Shown here one piece after another: positions 12,055 to 24,920 of a stretch of DNA of 64,000 bases (its first letter is position 1; each line of letters opens with the position of its first letter). Made by a program: the position numbers and the translations under genes. The stretch is from Apostichopus japonicus (taxonomy: Eukaryota; Echinodermata; Holothuroidea; Aspidochirotida; Stichopodidae). Location: positions 29,339,554 to 29,403,553 of the forward strand of contig NC_092562.1 in the NCBI RefSeq assembly GCF_037975245.1, written 5' to 3'. The notes beneath the pieces are model-generated. The model was not told where the DNA came from, did no database searches, and was given only the letters and a program-made list of their open reading frames with translations.

Positions 12055-13533
12055 TGTTCTGTTTTCATGAGACTTCAAGTTAAAGTAATATATTAGGTAT
12101 CTGCAGGTATCCTGAATAGTGTAAGACAGAAACACTGGCATGTAATTTCATGATGAATTAGAGGCCAGTCCAAACATTGCTTAATTTGACTGCATTTTAG
12201 GAACAACAATAGTAATATCAAACCATCACGCATTTTATGTAAAATGTTGCCTTATAACCTGATTTCGGAAATGGGTTAATTATTGGTGAAACAAAGAAGG
12301 AGGATATAATCTTCACGTAACTTTCATGTTGATTCCCATGCAATGTGGAGTTACATTTGTCGATACACATTGTGGTATTTAATAAGTCTAATTTAATTAA
12401 TCTTGCATCCACTTTTCGTTCTTTGTCTACCATGATTGGGAATACTTAGTATACATTACAGTAAATGTTTAAACAAAAATTGTTTCTAAGAACTCCGATC
12501 CGATAATTAACATTTCCATATTTGCAAATTTGCATTCAGAGATCATGGGTGTTGCTATGCATCACTGAGCATGTGCCTTAAGTTACCGTCTGAGGTGATA
12601 TCATCGGAAACGAACCAAGCTACCAGGAAATAAATTAGACTAACGTTCTTGTTAAGCATCTGACGATGATGGTATTTTAGTGACGCTGATAGTTAAGGAA
12701 CACGCCATAATCAAATTATGTTTCTTTATTCCTTCATTTGCTCCGTACTGCTCGTGGATAATTCATACAACGGACCATCAAAAGACATACTTGTACATGT
12801 AGACAGAGAAAAACAATAAAAGATATCGAGGAAAAATCGATTCAAGTCAAAATAAGCTTATAGATAAATCCAGATATTTATACCAAAGCAGCCAATACTT
12901 TACCAAATTACTTTCCAAAATATTTCTTCGAAATACACATCTTTGTTAATTCAACTAATCCCCCATAATTAATCTTTAGTTCCAATAAGTGATGGGGGTT
13001 CCCTTTATGTTCTTTCCATTGAACTATCAAGTTTCACCAAAATAATGATACCAATTCAAATGACGGACAAAACCATCCGCAAACATCAAAACAGAAATAT
13101 CAGTTAGATCAAGCAGTAGTCAAATATAATGTTTCTTCAATATGTAATATCTGAACTAACGATTGTCGATAAATGCTTACGGTAGATGACATCTCGTTAG
13201 AGATACTTTTCACAAATCTCAACTTTCCGTTCGATAACAGAAAGCTACTTTGGACTTTGATACTGCCAAACGGTCTTATGGCTGACACTATGCAAGTGTA
13301 ACATAATAAAAATGATAGAATTCAATGGGTAACCAATGTTCTGCGAAACTCTGATGGGTCGAATTCACGTTTGCAAAACGCTTACGCAGAGTTTGACTTT
13401 GAAGACATTGCATGACAGGAGGTCAGATGTAAAAGTAGTGTGCAACAACAACGAACTTTTCTTGACTGTGAAAGCACGTCATCAGCCCTTTATTTCTTTT
13501 CAAATCGTTCCCTTACCTTATAGGCCTCAGAAA

Positions 13534-14415
13534 ATGTCAGACGTCAAAGGTTACCAACAAGAAGCTGCTGCGTATCATCTCACCGAAAAAGAGGCTCATA
13601 CATTCATTGAAAATGTTTTATCCATGACAGACTTCTCGCAAAACCTACTCGATGACAAACTGGCTTTCTTAGACAAACTTATTTATACTATGCACCAAAC
13701 AATACCCTTTCAATCGGTCTATAGATGTAGCATTCCCTCGAAGGATAGACACAGACCATCCTTCTCTCTCATCAAAGAACACATGTTTAAGAAGTATGGC
13801 GGCACGTGCAAAACCATCCAGACCTTTTTCAAGTGTTTACTTGATGCCCTTGGCTATAAAACGGACTTTTTCCCAATAACCGTTTTGGGTCAAGAACATG
13901 TTGGAATCATCGTGCATGACTTGGCATCTCAGGGCAGCAAACATGTAGTAGATGTTGGCTGTGTGTATCCGACGTTCACAGCCATACCGTTAAACTTTGA
14001 GAGGGAATCCGAAATATACTCCGTTTCGTTTTTAAAGTACAAGTACGTTCGGAGAGCAGACGGCATTGTGGAATGGTTACACCAATCACGGAGCGATGAA
14101 AACGATTGGTTCAGGTTTGCAGAGATGGAGGTTACCAACTTGGTAACCGTTTCGTATTTCTTCGAGACTACCGAACGTGATTTTGCGGATCCATCGAACC
14201 AATTCAATAGTATTCTACGCATTTCGCATTACAAAGGGAACTGCTTCTTCAGCGTGAAAGATAACATCGTGAAATGGAGCGAAGAACCACAACAAAAACT
14301 ACTGAGTAAGAGAGTTGAAACAAAGGAAGAAATCGAAACAATGCTTCACGAAGAATTTCCCCAATTTCCAATTGAAATAATCAAACAATGTGTGTCAAAC
14401 ACATTGTTAACATAA
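13534..14415 (+). CDS. Arylamine N-acetyltransferase-like protein, copy NAT-A
   Basis: A 293-residue protein, matching the usual animal NAT length of about 290. The NAT fold's triad is visible as Cys92 in KYGGTC, His122 in GQEHVGIIVHD and Asp140 in VVDVGC; the IPFQ segment at residues 57-60 corresponds to the conserved PFEN region. NATs transfer acetyl from acetyl-CoA to aromatic amines and hydrazines through a Cys-bound intermediate in the cytosol. Substrate specificity here is unknown, and the sequence around Cys (YGGTC rather than RGG-x-C) is divergent. The start is chosen at MSDVKG because all four copies share it and an acceptor-like AG lies 3 bp upstream, implying a 5' non-coding exon. 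An in-frame ATG at 13336 could add 66 residues. A candidate poly(A) signal lies at 14604-14609. Confidence 0.85.
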   Translation: MSDVKGYQQEAAAYHLTEKEAHTFIENVLSMTDFSQNLLDDKLAFLDKLIYTMHQTIPFQSVYRCSIPSKDRHRPSFSLIKEHMFKKYGGTCKTIQTFFKCLLDALGYKTDFFPITVLGQEHVGIIVHDLASQGSKHVVDVGCVYPTFTAIPLNFERESEIYSVSFLKYKYVRRADGIVEWLHQSRSDENDWFRFAEMEVTNLVTVSYFFETTERDFADPSNQFNSILRISHYKGNCFFSVKDNIVKWSEEPQQKLLSKRVETKEEIETMLHEEFPQFPIEIIKQCVSNTLLT

Positions 14416-15520
14416 CAGTCATGAACAGCAATAGACATACATGGCATCAGTGGTGTATTCATTTGTATCGAAATCCAAAACGGATTTGCAATTTGACAGA
14501 ACTGGTGGCATACTTATGACACGTACGTTGTTATAACTAAGCCAATTACTTTTTCTCTTGCTACTTAGTATAGGATGTAACGTAAACCTCTGGAGTAACA
14601 AGAAATAAAGCCTAACAAAGAATATTAACATTTTTTAAACCACCATATCACAATGTATGAATTTTATATTCAGACTTAGGTGAGAAAAAAAGCATTAAAA
14701 ACAAAAGAAATGACAACTTGTAATGTTTTCAAACTTTTGCTAAGATGCATTAATGTTATGTTCGACTGTTTTCAGGTATTGGTGCTTCGTTATAACGTAG
14801 TAGTTTCTCTGTTTTATGTAAACAAAAACAAATACGATAGCTTATTGTAATAATTATCGACAAATAATCCGATCGGTCAATCTGTCCATAATCCACTTTG
14901 ATCTAATATCTGAATATCATTCCATTAAATTGAGGGGTCAACTAGTGAAAACTTTTCGTAACTGTCAAAAACGGTTTATGCGGCTATTCAATATGAAGGC
15001 AAAATTACAAGGCAAAGAAGTAACCGGTAGTTTTTCGTAGTGGCTTTTGGTCTTGAGACAACTTCTTTCACTTTAATACAAGGGTGTAATCATTAATGTT
15101 TCAATGTGTAAAGGATCTGTCCGAAAATGTTCATGAAGCTGACGGCCAGACGATCAACTAACAACATGACGATGTCATTACATATCCAAAACTATTCGAA
15201 ATAATAACAAGACAATGTTGGTAGCGAATAATACTCCTCTGGTCTCAAATATTTTAGTATTTTCTCGTTTTCTAAAAGGTGTCATTAGTGAAATAAATGT
15301 TGCTTAATATTCAATTTTAATCTATTTTTCCTTTTATTAATATGTTATCTGAAGATTATTTCACACTTGTTCCTTTTTTCATATAGCTCATGTACCGCCA
15401 TTACTTGCTATATTGACTAACACACTTTTTTGTCAGTTTTCAAGCCCGCTGTAGAGCATTGATAGAGGTTGTTAAATGACAAACTATACACGCCAAATGA
15501 TAGCAACTGGCCTGACATAT
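14416..15520. other. 3' flank of NAT-A
   Basis: 3' UTR up to about 14610-14640, then AT-rich non-coding sequence matched by 39132-40236 behind NAT-C. No gene seen. Confidence 0.5.
14604..14609 (+). terminator. Polyadenylation signal AATAAA of NAT-A
   Basis: AATAAA about 190 bp after the stop, in a context conserved behind NAT-C (39326-39331). Confidence 0.6.
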
Positions 15521-15982
15521 GGTAGCATACGCCCAGTAACAGCCCCATTGACTTACACACTAAATCACAAAAGCAATGTGGTCTCTAAGTCTAGATAGTT
15601 CTCACTAGCTACACGCTACCATCACCGGATAGCTGACGAGTTGGCCTTTCATGACATTATCAGTTTTTGTACCATGACGGCGCAGAATTTTTGCTATCAG
15701 AGCCGGAAGTTTTCGCCACTTGTAAACAACCTCTTCACTTAGTAGTATACAATTTTCGTACGCTGCTCCTGGGAAGCCTAAAGGGGTCTAAAATTTCCTC
15801 AATTAATCCATATTATTCACCACATGTACTTCCATTCATGTTCTTCAACAGGCAAGCCACAACAAAACTATATCATGTTTGATATCAGGTCAAAACATAT
15901 TTTCTCGTGCTGCTTTTTGGCACTTTTCCCGAAGGAGAACAATCACGCTGGTGGATATAGAGTCTAAAAGGAGTATGCCACC
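15521..15982. repeat. Dispersed repeat family R1, copy 1 (TIR-like ends)
   Basis: Begins GGTAGCATACGCC and ends GGAGTATGCCACC, an imperfect 13-bp inverted repeat (11 of 13). Related copies lie at 17802-18165, 40237-40667, 42478-42605 (partial) and 42778-43595. A short open frame inside copies 1, 3 and 5 is an incidental shared frame. Probably an old MITE; a target duplication is not evident. Confidence 0.6.
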
Positions 15983-17801
15983 TTAAGTGATGAATGATTT
16001 TTTTTAATTCCAAAATGTTACTTTGTAGACGTCACAATTTTGTAGAAGTCACAATATAAACCACTACAGAATATTATGCAATTATCATTTTGGGTCCGTA
16101 AAGATGTATTATCAGCGATTTCAGTATTTACGGTGCAGTGTGTTAATACACATATGAGAAATACTGTGTAAGCAGTAACCAGGTCTACGTCTACAACGAC
16201 ATTTCCAGTAACCAATTTTGATAAGCTGGACCAATTTGGGTGCATTTATGTTTCTTGCAGGTTTTATTGGTATCCCTGATCACAGTCTACTTGGTCTGGC
16301 TTGCCCTACCTGCAGCAACATCATCCAGAAAAGGGTCAACGGAGGGGGGTGGGGTGATTTTACGTAACTGGCTCTAAAAAGTGATGAAAACTACTTTTGT
16401 TTAGCTCAGCTGATTCCTCCCAAACTGACCTACAGGAAATACCCCAATGTATTCCTGAACAGTTTGGAACATGTTGAACTGATATTTCATGTCACTCTAG
16501 TGTAACTGTTGAGTTACTAAGAATAAAAGAAGAGAATTGAAGGTGTTCTTTGCCAAACGCTGGATCATCGGGGTTTGTAAACCACAGCCTCATTCTAACA
16601 GTATGTACAGCAGTCTAAAAGAAAGCTTACTGAAATGCTATCTAGATACACTGTTAACCTCAATAACATGTCCAGTTAAAGGTTGGCATAGGTTGTAGAC
16701 AGTTATAGAGGAAGAGAGGTGGATAGAGGGGCATATTACATGATAAAACATTCAAATTTGTTGCTCGGAAAAGAACAACAACGACAAATTACCCTATTCT
16801 CCATTGTTGGCAAGCACTGGTTCCTGTAGTTACTACAGTTGATCTCTCATGGGAGCATCATTATATCTCTTTTGCTGTCAAAGTTGTTGAGGATGTGCTG
16901 TTACCTCATCTAACTAGTTGAAGTCTATTGATACCACACCCAATCAAAGCATATAGCTGTGAATGATGATGACTTAGCACATCAACTTTCTCTGAAAATT
17001 GGCAAAACAACAGAAAATAAATGACAGTGAGAAGGCTAAACAAAAAAACCTTGATGCACATATGCAGGAGCAGGAAATGGCACACCTTTGTGGATTATTT
17101 TAAATAAGAGTCAAAACATTCTCTGTGCAAGGTATTAGCACTCATAAGCCACACCAGTTAGGATACAGATATCATACAACGTTGTGCTACAGCTGGTTTA
17201 TACTTGGTCTAGGATACTAACGTAGCGCCATTGTGAACCTGAGACCTACGCCTAAAGCTAACAACATGATGGGTATGTCATGCATTGAACTGAGGTTTTG
17301 TCCTTAAAGTTAAACATCATTCACTTCCAACTTTAGCAAAAATAACATGAATTATGATTACCATGTACTTTAGGTGCACAAAGATGTCAAATATCACTGA
17401 ACTTAGTCGTTCACGTCACACACACACTGCAGAAATTAATTTTGGTCTGATTCAGAATGATTTTTAATTTCGTGCATTTGGCACCTTCTTAGCAGGTTGG
17501 AGGCAGAATCAAAGTACAGAAGCTTTAAGTAGGTCAAGGCTTATAGTTTATTGTTTATAGTTTATTGGGAAGGAAAAACTGATCAGACATACTCAGAAGG
17601 CTGTTCTAGTCTCATGTGTAGAACCACACATGCTCTTTGTGGTGCTTTTAGGCTTGAATACTAATTTATGCTTAAAAATCACTCAAGCGTGAAATGTTAA
17701 GTCGTTTTCTTGAAAACCATTTTTACACACCATATCAGCTACTTTGGTCCAAAAGTGGGACTTCAAGGACTTAAAATGATAAATTTGAAATTTTCGAGTA
17801 A
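15983..17801. other. Non-coding spacer of block A
   Basis: Shared with 40668-42477. Short frames are conserved between the copies only as far as general DNA similarity carries them. No domain recognised. Confidence 0.45.
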
Positions 17802-18165
17802 GGTAGCAAACGCCCGTTAAAAGCACATATGACATAGCACTATCAATTTTTTGTACCATGACGGCGCAGATTTTTTTTTTTTGCTATCATAGTCGGAAGT
17901 TTTCGCCACTAGTAAACAACCTCTTCACTCAGTAGTAAACAATTTTCGTACGCTGCTCCTGGGAAGCCTAAAGATATTCTATGTTGCCTCAATTGACCCA
18001 ATTTTTGCACGGTGTACTTCTATTCATGTTCTTCAACATGAAAGCAACAAAAATAGATCATTGTTGATAACAGGTCAAAAAGATGTTCTCGTGCTGCTTT
18101 TTGGCACTTTTCCTGAGGAAGAACAATCGGGCAGAAGGATATGGAGTCTTATAGGAGTATGCCAC
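17802..18165. repeat. Dispersed repeat family R1, copy 2
   Basis: Same core as copy 1 (timer region GTACGCTGCTCCTGGGAAGCC and end GGAGTATGCCAC), with a different left interior. Confidence 0.6.
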
Positions 18166-19017
18166 TATATCATGGCATTTGTACCGTACCAGTGCATCTC
18201 ATATTCTGAGTAATGTATTGATGCCTGTGATGTTTTAAAAGAGTAAACAGATGAGCGATGGTTTTGATAACGAGGGTTTCATTCTGACATTCTTTATTGT
18301 GAACCAATCTATTTCTTGTATATGATGACTGCCGTTTATTTACTTTCATATGGCAGAGGGCAGTATTTACTTTTTCATTGATGTAAACTAATCAAAGCAT
18401 TACAATGCCCAACACACCTGTCGCTCTCTCGGAGTATTCCTACATTTGACCAACAAATTCTCGTTATTTTTACACCAACAGGAACTTTTGAGTTATTCTT
18501 TTTATGCTGCGCGCTGCCCGAGTGAACGAAACACAACGCAATTCGACCGTCGCAACGTGAAGAATCGTTAACAGTCGGTCAACGTGCGTGTCCTTAAACA
18601 ACGAATGGTCAACGTTTTGCCGCTTTTAAGTTGCGTAGGTTTCAGTCAGGAAAAGTAAACATACTCAACAACTGTGTATTATAGACTCATAGACGGCAGC
18701 GTGACGTGGTTCTCGACTAAAACTGTCTATATTTTCAACAATGTAACTATTCAAGGAGGCTGGGGCGGGGTAACTTTGAAGGAGTCCTAAACAAGCACTG
18801 GTCGTAAACTGTTTCTGTGATCATCGGTTGCAGCATCCGTTCTTTACATTCCAAAGTTACAGAATGAACATATCAGTTTTAAGAGTACAGAAAAATACTT
18901 GTTACTGTTATTTTTCATGTGAAACCAATGTTACTTCACATTTCGCTTTCGACATAGGTTAAACAAATTTCGTTAGTTTATATCTATCAACGGAATGAGC
19001 GGTAGAAATGGTAAGAC
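18166..19017. other. Non-coding spacer at the end of block A
   Basis: Matches 43596-44272. The terminal part ATGAGCGGTAGAAATG followed by GTAAGA looks like a tiny first exon with donor, and is conserved at 44251-44266. It could be the start of an unseen multi-exon transcript, but no downstream exon was found. Confidence 0.35.
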
Positions 19018-19146
19018 CACTATGAATAGCCTAGTGGTTAGGGTGTCCGCGTGCAGAGCGGAAGGCCCCGGTTCGAATCCCGGTGGAGGCTAGAAGTTTT
19101 TTCACTGTTCTTGATTTTCCAACTTATTACGATTTTCATTTATATA
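19018..19146 (+). mobile_element. tRNA-derived SINE (plus strand)
   Basis: The tRNA-like head at 19028-19091 has a perfect A box TAGCCTAGTGG (19027-19037), a perfect 5-bp anticodon stem TCCGC/GCGGA enclosing GTGCAGA (anticodon GCA by position), and a B box GGTTCGAATCC (19070-19080). The tail TTTTTTCACTGTTCTTGATT is shared with the copy at 11721-11898. The acceptor stem is not complementary, so this is a retroposon rather than a tRNA-Cys gene. Confidence 0.85.
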
Positions 19147-19197
19147 CCTCCATTTCATTAATATATATAAAAATATATATATATATGTATGTACATG

Positions 19198-20080
<883 letters not shown>

Positions 20081-20084
20081 TGTA

Positions 20085-22190
20085 ACCTTTCGAATATGAT
20101 ATCTTTGTATGTATTAGTTTCCCTAGCCTTACTTTCAGAGACCCCCACTCCCTTGGCAATATCCGTTATCTGAATCCTGTTCCCGAGGCTCCGGGAGTTC
20201 AATCATGTCAACTCACGAACTATGCAATTATAGCTGACTTTATGCTGGTTAATTGTTATCGCTGATTTACGAAGCCTTTCATACCTCAACATGCTACATC
20301 TTTCACTATTCGAGGAATAGACATGGCTCCATAAACTATCCAATCATGTAGTCAGAATTTTCACAATGAATATGCATAACACAATCAGAAGACCAATCCT
20401 CTGTTCAATTATTATATTCGGCATAAAATCCATTCAAGAAGAGATTATATGATTACATTACAAACTACCTGTTACGTTCTTAGTCTCGGTTTTTAATGTG
20501 CAGCCACTTCAAACGTTTATGTTCCGCAGAGAGGTTCAGCAGCGATTATAAAGAAACTATTGAAAGATAAGAGACGTTACTTCGACAGTGAGACAGGTAA
20601 CAATTACTTTTAATTTTCTTATCATTCCATGATTGATATTTTAGTAAACGGACTTTCTTACTCGAATATTTGGGTAGGTTTATTCGATCGAAATTATCTT
20701 AATCCTTAAAATTTATTTTAAATTCAATCCACTAAGAAAAAGTTCAAGATTTTATTTTAAGCATATATCGTTTACATCCGTGCATAGTTAAGGAATGTCT
20801 CCATGGATATACATATTCCCCTATTTGGCAAGTTTCAGACCTTATTCTCATCTTGATCTCGCTTTATCTGCCTTAAAATTGTTCATCAATGCGATATTAA
20901 GAATGAACAACAGCTGACTGGTATTATGTTATGCAGACGTTTGGAAATGTTGTAGAAATACGAGTTTATGAGTTAATCAATACAATCTTCAAAAACCAAA
21001 ACATTTCGAAACGGAATTTTCTTTTAACTTACCCACTTAATTATTTCGACAAGTGGAATATTAATTTCACTAGATACTGTTGAGTTCATATTAACTTTAA
21101 GTGCAAAACCCATATATTTAACTAGCAAAACAGAATTGACCTTCACACTTAAATTAAATTTCAGTAATAAAGTCACTTAATAGTCGCGTGTCTGCTTGTT
21201 TATGCTTTAAAAACTCTTTCGTTTATATCAATAGTTCTGGGTTATAACGAAATCATGCATTAACCTTGAGAATTGGTTAGTATATAAACACTTGGGCTAT
21301 GTTTATATATATATAGACGCTTATATTTGTTAATACCTTATTTGCTCTGTTTTATGAGACTTCAAGTTAAAAGTAATTTAGTAGATATATGCAGGTATCC
21401 TGAATATTGTAAGACAGAAACACTGGCATGTAATTTCATGATGAATTAGAGGCCAGTCCAAACATTGTTTAATTTGACTGCATTTTAGGGACAACAATAG
21501 TAATACCCAACCATTACGTATTTATTATGTTATACATGTTGCCTTCTAACCATATTTCGGGGATGGGTTACTTATTGGTGAAACAAAGAAAGGGGAAATA
21601 ATCTTCACGTAACTTTCAAATTGATTCCCATGCAATGTGCAGTTACATTTGTCGATACCCATTGTGGTATTTAAGAAGTAAAATCTAATTAGTCTTACAT
21701 CCTCTTTTTCTTACATCCACTTTTCGGTCGTTGTCTACCATGATTGGGATTACAAAGTATACTTTACAGATAATGTTAAAAAAAGTCGTTTCTAAAAATT
21801 CCGATCCGATAATTAACAGTCCTTGGATAAATATTTGCATTTCAATATTTGCAAATTTGCATTCAGAGATCCTGGGTGTTGCTTTGTATGACTGAGCATA
21901 TGCATTAAGCTGCTGTCTGAAGTAATATCATCGGAAATGAACCAAGCTACCAGGAACAATCTTATACTTAGTTCTTGTTAAGTATGTAATGATGATGGTA
22001 ATTTAATGACGCTTATAGTTAAGGAACACGCCACAATCAAATGCTGTTCCTTTATTCCTTCATTTGCTCTGTATTGCTCGTTGCTAATGCATACAACGGA
22101 CAATCAAAAGACATACTTGTACATGCAGACAGGGAAAAACAATAAAAGATATCGACGCAAAATCGATTCAAGTCAAAATAAGCTTATTGA
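20085..22190. other. Distal upstream region of NAT-B, non-coding
   Basis: Paralogous to 10015-12840 upstream of NAT-A, lacking the long AT tracts and the SINE. No gene seen. Confidence 0.5.
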
Positions 22191-23856
22191 AAAATCCAGA
22201 TATTCATACCAAAGCAGCCAATACTTTACCAACTTACCTTCCAAAATATTTCTTTGAAATACACATCTTTGTTAATTCAACTAATCTTTCAAATAATCCA
22301 TAGTTCCAATAAGTGATGGGATTCCCTTTATGTTCTTATCAAGTTTCAGCAAAATAATGATACGATTCAAGAAGGACAAAACCATCCGCAAACAGCAAAA
22401 CAGGAAAACTTTGGACTTTGATACTGCCAAACTGTCTTATGGCTGACACTATACAAATGTAACCTAATAATAATGATAGAATTCAATGGGTGACCACTGC
22501 TCTACGAAACTCTAATGGGTTGCAAAAAGCTTGTGCAGAGGTTCACTTTGAAGACATTGCATGACAGGGCTACAGATGTAAATGTAGTTGACAACAAAAA
22601 CGAACTATACTGGACTGTGCAAGTACATCGCAGCCCTTGTAATGATCTGAAACATTAAGAATCTCGCTTGTTAACAAGCGAGATTCTTAACGGCCAGGAT
22701 GCCGAAAAGTTATTTCTTAGTATTGCATTACAGGATAACAAGTTATGTCATCTACTCTGTAATGTGCTCTCCATACAGCCTTATCGTTCCAGTTCATAAT
22801 TGAGATTATTTGTGATTACTTGTGTTTTTTAATGTGGACACCAAATCTGGTTAGGATTTCTACTTGTCATATAATGGCTTGTTGTCATACCTTTTTGATT
22901 TAATGAAAGTTGCTCTTCTACGGATGTGTAGAAGGGACATCAAGTTCATGACTCACACATCGTAGAGCGGTACAAACATGAAAAATCCAAATATTTATAC
23001 CAAAGCAGCCAATACTTTACCAACTTACCTTCCAAAATATTTCTTTGAAATACAGACCTTTACTAATGAAACTAATCTCTCAAATAATACATAAATCCAA
23101 TTAGTGATGTGAGTCCCTTTATGTTCTTACAGTTGAAACTATGAAGTCTCCCCAAAATAATAATAATAATAATATTAATAATGCGATTCAATTGACGGAC
23201 AAAACGATCTTAAATGCTTCCGTTAGATGAAATCTCGTTACAGTTACTTTTCACGAATCTCAACACTTCCGTTTGGTGACAGAGGTCTAAATTGGACTTT
23301 GATACTGCCACACTGTCCTAATGTTGACACTATACAAGTGTAACATAATAATAATAATAGAATTTAATGGGTAACCAATGCTCTACGAAACTCTGATGGG
23401 TCGAATTCACGGTGTTTGTAAAACGGTTACGCAGAGGTTCACTTTGAGGTCGTTGCACGACAAGACTTCAGATGTAAAAGCAGTGAACAACAAGAGCGCA
23501 CTATACTTAACTGTGCAAGAATATTGCAGCCCTTGTAATGATCTGAAACAGTAAGAATCTCGCATGTCGCTAGGATGCAGAGGAGTTAATTCTTAGTAGT
23601 GCATTACACGATGACAAGTTCAGTCATCGACTCTCCATACAGCTTTATCGTTCCAGTTTGTAATCACGATTACTTGTGATTATTTGTGTTGTTAAAATGC
23701 GTACACCAAATCGGATTAGAATATCTATTTACCATACCATGGAGATTTTACCTCCATGGTCATACAATGGCTTGAAATAAAGTTCGTCTTCTACGGAAGT
23801 GTAGAAGGGACATCAAATTCATGACTCACACATCGTAATGCGGTACAAACATGAAA
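22191..23856. repeat. Tandem duplication upstream of NAT-B
   Basis: Two adjacent units, about 22191-22983 and 22984-23856. Both start at AAAATCCA and end at the ATCGTA-GCGGTACAAACATG context. The other NAT modules have one unit. The first unit carries a perfect palindrome at 22655-22690. Confidence 0.75.
22655..22690. repeat. Perfect 36-bp palindrome
   Basis: TTAAGAATCTCGCTTGTT followed by its exact reverse complement, with no spacer. In the sister unit (near 23550) and in NAT-D's module (near 55850) only one half is present. Confidence 0.95.
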
Positions 23857-24038
23857 ATTACACTTTGTCGTATATTGACGAAACATCAAAGGAATTACCA
23901 TTTTTACGTTAGGTGTGAAATGTGACACGCTAAGAGATGAAAATGATAACTTCGGAAAAAATCAACATTACTCCATTTCTCTTTTGAAATAAACTTTATT
24001 TCTTTTCAAATCGTTTCTTACATTATAGGCCTCAGAGA

Positions 24039-24920
24039 ATGTCCGACGTCAAATGTTACCAACAAGAAGCTGCTGCATATCATCTCACCGAAAAAGAGGC
24101 TCATTCATTTATTGAAAATTTTTTATCCATAACCGACGTCCCGCAGAACCTACTCGATAACAAACTGGCTTTCTTAGACAAACTCATTTATACTATGCAC
24201 CAAACAATACCCTTTCAATCGGTCTATAGATGTAGCATTCCCTCGAAGGATAGACACAGACCACCCTTCTCTCTCATCAAAGAACACATGTTTAAGAAGT
24301 ATGGCGGCACGTGCAAAACCAGCCAGACCTTTTTCAAGTGCCTACTTGATGCGCTTGGCTATAAAACGGACTTTTTCCCAATAACCGTTTTGGGTCAAGA
24401 ACATGTTGGAATCATCGTGCATGACTTGGCATCTCAGGGCAGCAAACATGTAGTAGATGTTGGATGTGTGTTTCCGACGTTCACAGCTATCCCGTTCAAT
24501 TTTGAGAGGGAATCCGAAATATACCGCGCCTCGTTTTTAAAGTACAAGTACGTTCGGAGAGCAGACGGCATTGTGGAATGGTTGCACCAATCACGGAGCG
24601 ATGAAAACGATTGGTTCAGGTGTGCAGAGATGGAGGTTACCAACTTGGTAACCGTTTCGTATTTCTTCGAGACTACCGAACGTGATTTTTCGGATCCATC
24701 GAACGAACTCAATAGAATTCTTCGTATTTCGCATTACAACGGGAACTGCTTCTTGAGCGTGAAACATAACATCGTGAAATGGAGTGAGGAACCACATAAA
24801 AAAATATTGAGTAAGAGATTGGAAACAAAGGAAGAAATCGAAACAATGCTTCACGAAGAATTTCCTCAATTTCCAATTGAAATAATCAAACAATGTGTAT
24901 CAAACACATTGTTAACATAA
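24039..24920 (+). CDS. Arylamine N-acetyltransferase-like protein, copy NAT-B
   Basis: 293 residues, nearly identical to NAT-A, with the triad Cys92, His122 and Asp140 intact. Distinctive changes include Cys instead of Gly at position 6, Asn at 41 and Ser at 95, three residues after the catalytic Cys. The ATG at 24039 is preceded by an acceptor-like AG (24034-24035), and upstream frames are closed, so the conserved MSDVK start is the only reasonable one. This supports the same start for NAT-A and NAT-C. The 3' flank loses homology to NAT-A soon after the stop (the AATAAA context is missing), so the mRNA end must differ. Confidence 0.85.
   Translation: MSDVKCYQQEAAAYHLTEKEAHSFIENFLSITDVPQNLLDNKLAFLDKLIYTMHQTIPFQSVYRCSIPSKDRHRPPFSLIKEHMFKKYGGTCKTSQTFFKCLLDALGYKTDFFPITVLGQEHVGIIVHDLASQGSKHVVDVGCVFPTFTAIPFNFERESEIYRASFLKYKYVRRADGIVEWLHQSRSDENDWFRCAEMEVTNLVTVSYFFETTERDFSDPSNELNRILRISHYNGNCFLSVKHNIVKWSEEPHKKILSKRLETKEEIETMLHEEFPQFPIEIIKQCVSNTLLT

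Noticed and set aside
16018-16245. Conserved 75-codon minus-strand frame (also 40705-40932)
   Set aside because: Conservation does not exceed that of surrounding duplicated DNA and no domain is visible.
19028-19091. Functional tRNA-Cys gene
   Set aside because: Anticodon and T arms are tRNA-like but the acceptor stem does not pair, and the sequence is fused to a tail shared with another copy, so it is a SINE.
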